DNA of 50,897 nucleotides, taken from the NCBI GenBank assembly GCA_958352855.1, contig CATWQE010000015.1:1-50897 (forward strand). The letters are read 5' to 3'. This DNA comes from an uncultured Bacillota bacterium (GTDB lineage: Bacteria; Bacillota; Clostridia; Lachnospirales; Lachnospiraceae). Each line of letters starts with the position of its first letter. Within the stretch, counting starts at the first letter, position 1. Made by a program: the position numbers and the translations under genes. The notes below the pieces were generated by a model that saw only the letters and a program-made list of their open reading frames with translations, ran no database searches and was not told the DNA's origin. Below, piece after piece: positions 43,973-50,897 of the stretch.

Positions 43973-44893
43973 ATGTCTGTAAAATCATCAAAAAATTCTA
44001 TCTTGCTGTTTGTGGCAGCAATAATCTGGGGCGTTGCCTTTGTGGCCCAGAGCGCCGGGATGGACTATGTAGGTCCTTTTACCTTTAATGCGGTGCGCTC
44101 TCTTCTGGGAGGGGTGGTGCTCATCCCCTGTGTCTTTCTGCTAAACCGTATCAATAGCAGGCAGACAGAAGGCGCAACGGACAACGCTGCTCCAAAAGAC
44201 CAGCCCAAGGACTTACTCATAGGCGGCCTTGCCTGTGGCTTTCTCATGTTTGTATCTACCAGCCTGCAGCAGGTTGGAATCATGTACACAACCGTTGCAA
44301 AAGCTGGTTTTATTACTGCTCTTTATATTATTATGGTGCCCATCCTGGGTATTTTTTTGAAACGAAAAGCAGGATTGAAGATCTGGATCAGTGTTCTCAT
44401 TGCGGTGGTGGGATTATATCTTCTCTGTATGAAAGGCAGTTTTTCCATCAGCAAGGGAGATTTTCTGATTCTCCTGTGTTCTCTTACCTTTGCCATGCAT
44501 ATTATGGTGGTAGATTATTTCACAGAAAAGGTCAGCGGAACCAAGTTATCCTGCATTCAGTTTCTCTTTGCAGGAGGCCTCTCCGCGGTACTGATGTTCC
44601 TGTATGAAGAACCAAAGCTGTCCTCCATCTGTGCTGCCTGGCTGCCCATTGCCTATGCCGGTATTCTTTCCTGTGGCGTTGCCTACACCTTCCAGATTAT
44701 CGGTCAAAGAGGTACAGATCCTACTATTGCATCCCTGATCCTCAGTCTGGAATCTGTGATTTCCGTACTGGCCGGATGGGTGCTTTTAGGAGAGAAATTA
44801 TCTGCCAGAGAACTTATAGGCTGTGTCCTCATGTTTGCGGCTATTTTGCTGGCTCAGATAAATCCCAAACAATTTTTAAAGAAGAAACGATAA
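43973..44893 (+). CDS. DMT-superfamily (EamA) transporter
   Basis: 306 residues from the ATG at 43973 (MSVKSSKNSILLF), which follows GAAGGAG; a longer reading would pass through the carB terminator. Ten predicted helices in two EamA repeats (AAIIWGVAFVAQSAGMDYVGPFTFNAVRS... at the N-terminus; ILSLESVISVLAGWVLLGEKLS in the second). Probable exporter of metabolites or amino acids; substrate unknown. Confidence 0.9.
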   Translation: MSVKSSKNSILLFVAAIIWGVAFVAQSAGMDYVGPFTFNAVRSLLGGVVLIPCVFLLNRINSRQTEGATDNAAPKDQPKDLLIGGLACGFLMFVSTSLQQVGIMYTTVAKAGFITALYIIMVPILGIFLKRKAGLKIWISVLIAVVGLYLLCMKGSFSISKGDFLILLCSLTFAMHIMVVDYFTEKVSGTKLSCIQFLFAGGLSAVLMFLYEEPKLSSICAAWLPIAYAGILSCGVAYTFQIIGQRGTDPTIASLILSLESVISVLAGWVLLGEKLSARELIGCVLMFAAILLAQINPKQFLKKKR

Positions 44894-44953
44894 TATAAAG
44901 GAGAATGCCCCTATACTGCCAAAACAGACAGCCTGGGGCATTCTCCTTTATAT
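44893..44953. terminator. Bidirectional terminator between convergent genes
   Basis: ATATAAAGGAGAATGCCCC (44893-44911) and GGGGCATTCTCCTTTATAT (44935-44953) are a perfect 19-bp stem overlapping the last stop-codon base of the transporter gene and the whole stop codon of the alarmone synthetase gene. It ends both transcription units. Confidence 0.92.
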
Positions 44954-45556
44954 TTGTTTCCACATATCACTTTGCAAAATATCTCTTATGGTCTGCATAG
45001 ACAAATCCACAGAAGCAATTTCATCCGCACACCTCTTTAATTCCTTTCGAATCGTTTCTTCGTGTTGTACATTTCTTTTGTATTTCATCTGATGTTCTAA
45101 TATAGCCCAAAAATCAATGGCAATAGTACGAAGCTGAATCTCTGCAGTAATGTCCTTTAAGTCCTTTGTCCCAAATCGTATAATTAAATGAAGACTTCTG
45201 TAACCATTCGGTTTCGGATAGGAAATGTAGTCTTTCTTTTCTATGATTTGAAGCTCTTCTCTTTTTTCAAGCCACTTTGCAATATGGTACACTTCCTCCA
45301 CAAAGGAGCAAATAACCCGAATTCCGATTGCATCATGGGTATTTTGAAGAGCGGTGTGAGCATCTTCCCTAAGTCCACGTTTTCTTAATTTTTCCATCAT
45401 GCTTTCTGGTGTCTTGATTCTGGTTTTAATATATAAAATCGATTGCAATTCATCTTCAGCGCAGCCATTGGGATAATGTTCTATTAATTTCTTTAAATAG
45501 GATTCTCCTTGTTTTAATAAAGGAAATACATTTCCATAATATTCTTCTGGTGTCAA
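44948..45556 (-). CDS. Small (p)ppGpp synthetase (RelQ/YjbM-type)
   Basis: 202 residues with only the RelA/SpoT synthetase domain: LRKRGLREDAHTALQNTHDAIGIRVI, KDYISYPKPNGYRSLHLI and EIQLRTIAIDFWAILEH are the nucleotide-binding and catalytic motifs; hydrolase, TGS and ACT domains are absent. It transfers pyrophosphate from ATP to GDP/GTP. The start is TTG at 45556 with GGGAGG upstream, 12 bases after the small membrane protein gene, making it the last gene of the surface-polymer operon. Confidence 0.93.
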   Translation of the reverse strand: MTPEEYYGNVFPLLKQGESYLKKLIEHYPNGCAEDELQSILYIKTRIKTPESMMEKLRKRGLREDAHTALQNTHDAIGIRVICSFVEEVYHIAKWLEKREELQIIEKKDYISYPKPNGYRSLHLIIRFGTKDLKDITAEIQLRTIAIDFWAILEHQMKYKRNVQHEETIRKELKRCADEIASVDLSMQTIRDILQSDMWKQI

Positions 45557-45568
45557 AAAACCACCTCC

Positions 45569-45973
45569 CTAATATACCCTGGAATTCTTTTGCAGCAAAT
45601 ACAGCAGATTTCCCAAAAAAAGAAACATTCCTCCAAGGATAAAGTATAAGATTACCAGACGGTTGGTTGTTCCATAAATTTCCAGTATTCCACAGAAGAT
45701 ACACCCCACCGTTAAGGTGGAAATTCCAAAATGATGAAAACGACGTGCCCAGGGTTTGGGAACTTTGTTTCGGAAATGCAGAACACAAGAAAAGGGAAAG
45801 GCTGCACCAAGCAGAGGAATCATAAAAGCATAGATCATATAGTAAGAATAAACTCCATGGCTGAAGCATTCATAAACAGCTCCAAAGCCAGCACAAGCTA
45901 TGGTGATAAGCAGGTAGGTAAACACAAGCTTCTCTATCTCTTTTCTGGATTTCTTAATATCCGATGTAGACAA
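45569..45973 (-). CDS. Small membrane protein of unknown function
   Basis: 134 residues with four hydrophobic segments (about 17-35, 43-62, 86-102, 107-127) and a charged N-terminus (SDIKKSRKEIEKL). I do not recognise the family. The start is a TTG at 45973, 11 bases after AAGGAG, overlapping the glycosidase gene by 20 bases in another frame. The close fit with its neighbours supports it as a real gene. Confidence 0.75.
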   Translation of the reverse strand: MSTSDIKKSRKEIEKLVFTYLLITIACAGFGAVYECFSHGVYSYYMIYAFMIPLLGAAFPFSCVLHFRNKVPKPWARRFHHFGISTLTVGCIFCGILEIYGTTNRLVILYFILGGMFLFLGNLLYLLQKNSRVY

Positions 45974-46859
45974 TATCGCTCACACTCCTTTCTTTCACAC
46001 TTCGTCCGTTGGTTGTAGGATTGTTGATAAGCTCTCCATTAAAATACATGGTAGAAGAACCACCGCCATCCAGATTGTAGGCAGTTTCCACGCCAAGACC
46101 ATCCATAAATTCTGCCAGTTCCAAAAGAGATAAGCCCTCGCTTTCTTCTGTCCGCCCATCGGAAACAACAAAGACATAATGAAGCTTATCTATAATACCA
46201 ATGGCTGTTCTTGGATTACTGGCCATTGCTTTTCCTACCTCATCTTCTTCTGTTACAGCAATGGTTCCATTTTCTATCAGCCCTGGGCCAAAAGATAAAA
46301 CTTCCTGTGCCCCTTGTTCTACAAGCTCTTCTCCGGTAATTTCTTCTTCTGAAATGATTTCAAAGCTTCCATCCTCATAAATAACCAGATCTTCCTGCCC
46401 TTCTTCTGCTTCACTGCGGTACAAAGTTCCATTTTTAAGGACATAGCCTTTCTCCTGTGCGCCGTAATAATCTCCGTTAATTGCCAGTATGGCATTTACT
46501 TCCTCTGCAATTTCTGAGGTTTTCTCTGTCACATTTTTCCCATAGCTGTTTTGTGCAAAAGCAGTTTTAAGATATTCTGGGGAAGAAAGTACAAGATCTG
46601 CCACATAAATACTGGTATCCTCTTCCCTGTATTCTGTCAGAGTAATGGAAATATTCTCATCCTCATAAGATGTTTCCGAAGTCTCTGCCACAGTTTCTTC
46701 CTGATTCTCTTCCAGAACAGTATTCTGCTCTTCTGTTTCCTCCGCCACACGATAAACCTTTGAGATAAAAAAGGTATCCATGAATAAATAAACAGTGAAG
46801 CCCGTCAGCAAGACACCATACAAAAGACCAATCCCATGCGCCTTTAAACATCTGAACAT
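45954..46859 (-). CDS. Phosphodiester glycosidase (NAGPA-like) family protein
   Basis: 301 residues from the ATG at 46859 (MFRCLKAHG), which follows GGAGAGG and lies one base after the upstream stop. An N-terminal anchor helix (about 9-30) is followed by a low-complexity acidic region, then the NAGPA domain: LAINGDYYG, NPRTAIGIID and the terminal LDGGGSSTMYFNGELINNPT. The family cleaves sugar-1-phosphodiester links and is common in exopolysaccharide loci. Predicted to act outside the membrane on surface glycans. Confidence 0.88.
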   Translation of the reverse strand: MFRCLKAHGIGLLYGVLLTGFTVYLFMDTFFISKVYRVAEETEEQNTVLEENQEETVAETSETSYEDENISITLTEYREEDTSIYVADLVLSSPEYLKTAFAQNSYGKNVTEKTSEIAEEVNAILAINGDYYGAQEKGYVLKNGTLYRSEAEEGQEDLVIYEDGSFEIISEEEITGEELVEQGAQEVLSFGPGLIENGTIAVTEEDEVGKAMASNPRTAIGIIDKLHYVFVVSDGRTEESEGLSLLELAEFMDGLGVETAYNLDGGGSSTMYFNGELINNPTTNGRSVKERSVSDIVYIGY

Positions 46860-46860
46860 C

Positions 46861-47919
46861 TTAACATCCTCTCCTTTGCCGCCTGAATATGAAGGTTCTT
46901 TGAACAAACCAGCTTATGAAGAAAAATATCAGTTCCGTACAAAGCTTTCCTATATACTGGTTCATACCAAGATGTACAAGAACTTCCAGAAGCAGCGTAT
47001 TTCCTGCCAAAATCCCTGCGGCTAATAACACATATTGTACTGCTGTTCTTCCAGAATTTGTTTTTTCCTGAAAAACCAGGTTTCGGTTTACCTGATAATT
47101 AAAATATCCACTCAAAATTCTTGCTGTCACATTTGAAAGGAACAGAGAAATACTTTTTGAAAATCCGCCGGTAACCCAAAGAAGCAGGCTGTATATTCCA
47201 TAGTCCAGAAAAAAACTTACCAGGGATGAAGCAGAAAACTTTAAAATTTCTTTATAAATTCTGCATGAATCTTTCAGAGGATTAAAATGAGAACCTGCGT
47301 TGTCATTGATATAAATAGTTTCAATCCCGATTTCTTTCATGGGAATCTTTTTTCTGGAACATACTAACAATACGTTCATTTCATACTCATACCGTTCCCC
47401 TGGAATTGCCAGAAGTTCGGGAAGAATCGTATGGTCAAAAGCGCGAAGCCCTGTCTGGGTATCATAAATACTGACACCTGTAGTAAGCGCATAGACCATA
47501 CGGGTAATCTGGTTCCCCAGCCTGCTTTTTAAAGGCGTCTCCTTCTGTATTTTTCTGCTTCCAAGAATCAGATATCCCGGATGCTTCTGAGCTGCCTTAT
47601 AAACCATTTCCACATCTTTGGGACGATGCTGTCCATCTGCGTCCAGGGTTACAACAATATAATTTTCTGCTATATACTTTTGAATATACGTCAGACCTGT
47701 TTTTAAGGCACTGCCTTTTCCTTTGTTTTTTGTATGTGTAAGAATCAGTACGCTTCCGGCATCCTCAATCTCCTTAAAGATTTCCTTATGTTCCCCTGTG
47801 CTTCCATCATCGACTACTAAAATCCAGAACCCTTTTTCTTTTAATTGCTGTATCACCTGAATCAGACAAGCCTCAGGATTATAGGCTGGAATTAATGCAA
47901 TTTTCAAACATTGACTCAT
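46861..47919 (-). CDS. GT2 glycosyltransferase fused to a GtrA-like membrane domain
   Basis: 352 residues. Residues 1-215 are a DPM1/DPG-synthase-like GT2 domain (ALIPAYNPE, VVDDGSTG, TLDADGQHRP for the nucleotide sugar, LGSRKIQ). Residues about 225-345 hold four helices of the GtrA family (LVSFFLDYGIYSLLLW, ARILSGYFNYQVNRNLVF). The pair normally makes and flips a polyprenyl-phosphate sugar, and here both parts are in one chain. It overlaps the upstream lipoprotein gene by ATGA. Confidence 0.93.
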   Translation of the reverse strand: MSQCLKIALIPAYNPEACLIQVIQQLKEKGFWILVVDDGSTGEHKEIFKEIEDAGSVLILTHTKNKGKGSALKTGLTYIQKYIAENYIVVTLDADGQHRPKDVEMVYKAAQKHPGYLILGSRKIQKETPLKSRLGNQITRMVYALTTGVSIYDTQTGLRAFDHTILPELLAIPGERYEYEMNVLLVCSRKKIPMKEIGIETIYINDNAGSHFNPLKDSCRIYKEILKFSASSLVSFFLDYGIYSLLLWVTGGFSKSISLFLSNVTARILSGYFNYQVNRNLVFQEKTNSGRTAVQYVLLAAGILAGNTLLLEVLVHLGMNQYIGKLCTELIFFFISWFVQRTFIFRRQRRGC

Positions 47920-49790
47920 TGGCGCCTTCCTCCTTTCCCAGGTTCACCCTGCATACCGCCTTCTTTCATACCGCCTTCCTTCATACCACCTTTTTCTTCA
48001 CCATTGTTTCCGGGCATTCCTCCTGCCGGAGAACCGTTTCCATAAACCAGACTATCCATGGTAATACTTTCTTCTGTTGTTCCGGCTTTTAAGGTATAAG
48101 TTTCTCCCTCTTTCATATCCGGACTGCTTACAATAATAGAAGAGTATGCTTTTTCGGCTGTCCAGCTAAGAAGCTCTGTTCCGCTGATATCCAGAAGTGC
48201 AATCTCCGTATTCCCTTCCTGCTCCTCTACATTCAGCATAATAACGCCCTGGGTGGATGAAGAGTCAAAATTTTGCGCCATACCGGAGGAACCGGACGCT
48301 GCAAAGATACCGCCTGTTATCTGAGCAGTTCCGCTGTAATCTAAGGTTCCATTTCCATCATTCGTAGGTCCCAAGACATAAGTTTCACCTCCTGAAACTG
48401 TAATATCCCCATTAGAATCAATGCCATCTCCTGAGGCATTTACATACAGTACACCTCCTGAAATATGAATATAAGCTCCTTCTGTGGACGCAAATTCATC
48501 GCCACCTGCTCCTGCCCCGTCAAAGCCACTGCTGTCATTGCCACCGGCAGCGTTCATTCCATCATCTGATGCCAATACAGAAATCTCACCTCCGGTAACG
48601 TCAACACTCAAGCCCTCGATTCCTTCATAACTTTTTGCAATATCTATATTTCCGCCGGAAATGGTTACATTGGAATCAGCATGAATTCCGTCATCACCGG
48701 ATGATAAAACATATGTTCCTCCAAGCATAGCAAGATTTCCATTGGAATGGAGCGCATCATCTTCCGCGTCAATGGTGTATGTACCTCCTTTCAACACCAT
48801 CTGCGTAGCTGCTTTCATTCCCTTGATGCTGGTTGTATCTTCTTCTGTTGTTTCTGTCTGAGCTGTCCGTTGTTCCATAGGCTTCTCGCCTCCACCTATC
48901 TGCGTTTGTACGCTGGCGCTGCCCTCTCCTGTCAAAATAGCATAGGTTCCCTCTTCTGCCTGTAACCATGAGCTGGCGCTGATTCCGTCCTGCTGGGATG
49001 TAATATTAAAGGTTCCTCCTGCCAGATATACAAATCCCAGGCTGCTGTCTTCTGTATTTTCTCCATGGATTCCATCTTTTCCCGCTACAATGGTATAAGA
49101 GCCATTGGCAATGCGAACACTGTCCTTTCCTGAAATCCCATGACCCGCACTGGTAATTACATAGGTTCCGCTTGTCAGAATCAGATCATCTTTTGATACA
49201 ATCCCATGTCCTTCCTGCGCTGTTACCGTAAGGCTTCCTTCTCCATTAAAGGTCAGGTCTGCTTTTGAAAACACTGCTGCATCAATATTATTTTCATCTA
49301 TGGTAGTATAAGTACCACTATGTTCCAAAAGGTTTTCCGTTTCAGAAGCAGTAGTAACAAACACTTTATCTGCCGAACGGACATATAATGCGGCTGACTG
49401 AGTGTTCGTGATGCTTACCCCGTTAAGAACAATCTGAATTTTATCTGTATCCTCTGCTTCCACAATCACCATCCCATTAGAAAGAGAACCGGAAAGAATA
49501 TAGGTTCCTTCCTCCTTAATGGTTACTGTATTTTCTGTAATGGACACAGCATCCGATTCACAGGAAGAGCCATCGTCAGCCAGAGAAATCGTAACGCATT
49601 CTGCCTCTTCATACCCCACTTCTTTGTCACGATCTGAAAACATGTCAGAAGTATCTATTTCCGTAGCTGAGGTGCTTACCTCAACAGAAGCTTCTGTATT
49701 TTGTTTCGTACTTTGCTCCGCCTGTGTATTACAGCCGGACAACATCATTGTACCCATCATGAAGAATAATAAAATTTCTCTTTTACGCAT
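47916..49790 (-). CDS. Carbohydrate-binding-domain lipoprotein with beta-helix repeats
   Basis: 624 residues. Signal peptide with lipobox LSGC (Cys20 of MRKREILLFFMMGTMMLSGC), then a Thr/Ser-rich linker. From about 75 to 510 there are many short repeats of the type GDGIDSNGDITVSGGETYVLG with DG/NG turns, as in the Cthe_2159-like polysaccharide-binding beta-helix family. The last 35 residues are a Gly-Met-Lys-Glu tail with the GGMKE unit repeated. A surface protein binding an unknown polymer, 21 bases after the DUF4956 gene. Confidence 0.85.
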   Translation of the reverse strand: MRKREILLFFMMGTMMLSGCNTQAEQSTKQNTEASVEVSTSATEIDTSDMFSDRDKEVGYEEAECVTISLADDGSSCESDAVSITENTVTIKEEGTYILSGSLSNGMVIVEAEDTDKIQIVLNGVSITNTQSAALYVRSADKVFVTTASETENLLEHSGTYTTIDENNIDAAVFSKADLTFNGEGSLTVTAQEGHGIVSKDDLILTSGTYVITSAGHGISGKDSVRIANGSYTIVAGKDGIHGENTEDSSLGFVYLAGGTFNITSQQDGISASSWLQAEEGTYAILTGEGSASVQTQIGGGEKPMEQRTAQTETTEEDTTSIKGMKAATQMVLKGGTYTIDAEDDALHSNGNLAMLGGTYVLSSGDDGIHADSNVTISGGNIDIAKSYEGIEGLSVDVTGGEISVLASDDGMNAAGGNDSSGFDGAGAGGDEFASTEGAYIHISGGVLYVNASGDGIDSNGDITVSGGETYVLGPTNDGNGTLDYSGTAQITGGIFAASGSSGMAQNFDSSSTQGVIMLNVEEQEGNTEIALLDISGTELLSWTAEKAYSSIIVSSPDMKEGETYTLKAGTTEESITMDSLVYGNGSPAGGMPGNNGEEKGGMKEGGMKEGGMQGEPGKGGRRQ

Positions 49791-49811
49791 TGGTCATCAT
49801 CTCCTATATTT

Positions 49812-50507
49812 CTATAATTCTCCGATTACCGTTTCTTGTCTGCACATAGTAATCTCCAGATTTCCATTTCTGCACCGGAGAGCATCAATTAATTCCTTTT
49901 CCTTTGCAGGATCTTTTAATGTCAGGTTATACGTGAGTTTAAACAAGCTTCCCATGTTGGTGGTTTTAATCTGTACAACTTCGTAATCTGTGGTATATTT
50001 CTTTAATATTTTGTCAAATACCCCACTGTAATCCAAATCTTCCGGTATGGTAATATGTAAGGTCTTATAACGCAATCCATGTTTTTTTGTTCCAAAATCC
50101 ATGCGCTTATACAGCATCATGATTCCTCCCAGAAGCAGTGCAGATAACAGCGCATAGGACAAATACCCCATTCCTGCTACCAGACCAGAGCACATAGCCA
50201 GGAAAATTGCCCCGATTTCTTTGGCAGAACCAGGAACAGAACGAAACCTTACCAGACTGAAGGCGCCTGCAACCGCTACCCCGGTTCCCACATTTCCATT
50301 GACCATCATAATGACCACACAGACCACTGCCGGAAGCAAGGCCAGGGTTGCCACAAAGCTCTTTGTATATTTTGTTCCATACATGTAAGTGCCTGCCAGA
50401 ATCAATCCAATGATCAGAGCACATCCCACACATAAAAGAAAATCAGAAATAGAAATTACACTGGTCATATTAGTATCAAAAATTCCCTGAAATAAAGTAT
50501 TAGACAT
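49812..50507 (-). CDS. DUF4956 membrane protein
   Basis: 231 residues from the ATG at 50507 (MSNTLFQGIFDTN), with AGGGAGG upstream; longer in-frame readings lie inside the VTC gene. Four N-terminal helices with GTGVAVAGAFSLVRFRSVPGSAKEIG, the conserved core of DUF4956, then a C-terminal soluble alpha/beta part. In Firmicutes the family is frequently found beside VTC-domain and CotH-like genes. Function unknown. It overlaps the VTC gene by 8 bases. Confidence 0.9.
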   Translation of the reverse strand: MSNTLFQGIFDTNMTSVISISDFLLCVGCALIIGLILAGTYMYGTKYTKSFVATLALLPAVVCVVIMMVNGNVGTGVAVAGAFSLVRFRSVPGSAKEIGAIFLAMCSGLVAGMGYLSYALLSALLLGGIMMLYKRMDFGTKKHGLRYKTLHITIPEDLDYSGVFDKILKKYTTDYEVVQIKTTNMGSLFKLTYNLTLKDPAKEKELIDALRCRNGNLEITMCRQETVIGEL

Positions 50508-50897
50508 TGCTGTATCCTCCCTGTAAAGATTCTGCCAGCATACGCTGATAGGCAGAACCATATTTTGAAAATGATGTTTTATATAAATGAAGTTTTGTAA
50601 GTGTTTCACTCATCCATAGTGGAATCCCACCGGAAGTTTTAATTTCCATTAAGGTCTGGTCTTCACCCAGCAAAGAAACTCCATATATTTCACTGCCAAG
50701 AGAAAAGTCTTTTCTTCTATAAAGAATATTTTCATCAAAGGTTACCCTAAAGTCGCTGCCATCCAGGGAATAATAGGCTTCCCTTTCATAAGATAAAAAT
50801 ACGGACGGGCGAAGGTTTCCATAGTAATCACGAAAATATTGAATCTCGTCTCCAATTTGAGAATGTACCGGAAGAGGTTCCCCTGTCTGAAAGCTTT
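50500..50897 (-). CDS. VTC-domain protein, putative polyphosphate polymerase (C-terminal part)
   Basis: The 131 visible C-terminal codons read, in part, RPSVFLSYEREAYYSLDG, FRVTFDENILYRR and LMEIKTSGGIPLWMSE, typical strands of the VTC tunnel-fold domain with its basic and acidic residues. In yeast VTC4 this fold makes polyphosphate from ATP; bacterial members are assumed but rarely shown to do so. The N-terminus lies beyond the window edge. The stop TAA at 50500-50502 overlaps the DUF4956 start region. Confidence 0.85.
   Translation of the reverse strand, partial: SFQTGEPLPVHSQIGDEIQYFRDYYGNLRPSVFLSYEREAYYSLDGSDFRVTFDENILYRRKDFSLGSEIYGVSLLGEDQTLMEIKTSGGIPLWMSETLTKLHLYKTSFSKYGSAYQRMLAESLQGGYSNV

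Noticed and set aside
48000..49500. Repetitive sequence as a possible DNA repeat array or CRISPR
   Set aside because: The periodicity is at the protein level (beta-helix turns with DG/NG) and the DNA repeats are not identical or evenly spaced.

Overview
The window looks like chromosomal DNA of an anaerobic Firmicute of the Lachnospiraceae (Blautia or a close relative is my best guess). The signs are a type III glutamine synthetase, a T-box-controlled trp operon, the three-piece archaeal-type glutamate synthase, an ANTAR regulator, YesMN-type sugar uptake, RpiR/PTS genes, the dxr-cdsA-uppS-frr-pyrH order and strong AGGAGG ribosome binding sites. No tRNA, rRNA, prophage, insertion sequence or CRISPR array was seen. 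Both ends cut a gene: an ammonium transporter on the left and a VTC-domain protein on the right.

Nitrogen and tryptophan (1-15 kb). Leftward glnN-amt diverges from the rightward trpEGDCFBA operon, which has a Trp T-box leader. A new promoter overlaps the trpA stop and drives gltB1-gltB2-gltB3-glnA-like-ANTAR. The glnN leader holds two copies of a hairpin with a six-base loop (A at loop position 1, G at 4) and the glt leader holds one. Each shares bases with an intrinsic terminator. The last gene of the glt operon encodes an ANTAR protein, the family known to bind such hairpins and prevent termination. The most interesting proposal here is therefore an RNA-level nitrogen regulon in which the ANTAR protein controls its own glutamate/glutamine synthesis operon and glnN-amt. 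The protein's receiver domain lacks the phosphorylatable Asp, and the glutamine synthetase homologue beside it lacks the usual flap Glu, so how the nitrogen signal is sensed is open.

Sugar uptake (15-30 kb). A leftward operon encodes a beta-glucoside PTS permease, a 6-phospho-beta-glucosidase, HPr, enzyme I and a Crh-like HPr without the phosphorylatable His. An RpiR regulator lies upstream, with palindromic candidate operators between. Next come a decayed ABC permease fragment, a membrane protein resembling Pyr4-type terpene cyclases divergent from a TetR regulator, and a leftward sugar ABC operon (binding protein, two permeases, YesM/YesN two-component system, aldo/keto reductase) without an ATPase.

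Housekeeping (30-45 kb). The leftward pyrH-frr-uppS-cdsA-dxr-rseP block covers UMP kinase, ribosome recycling, isoprenoid and phospholipid precursors and site-2 proteolysis. A sodium:neurotransmitter-type symporter, a nucleoid-associated protein, an ABC exporter pair, a rightward carB without carA, and a DMT-family exporter follow.

Envelope/polymer operon (45-51 kb). A leftward, tightly packed operon runs VTC protein, DUF4956 membrane protein, carbohydrate-binding lipoprotein, GT2-GtrA glycosyltransferase, phosphodiester glycosidase, small membrane protein, and finally a small (p)ppGpp synthetase. This links a possible polyphosphate/surface-polymer machine to alarmone synthesis.
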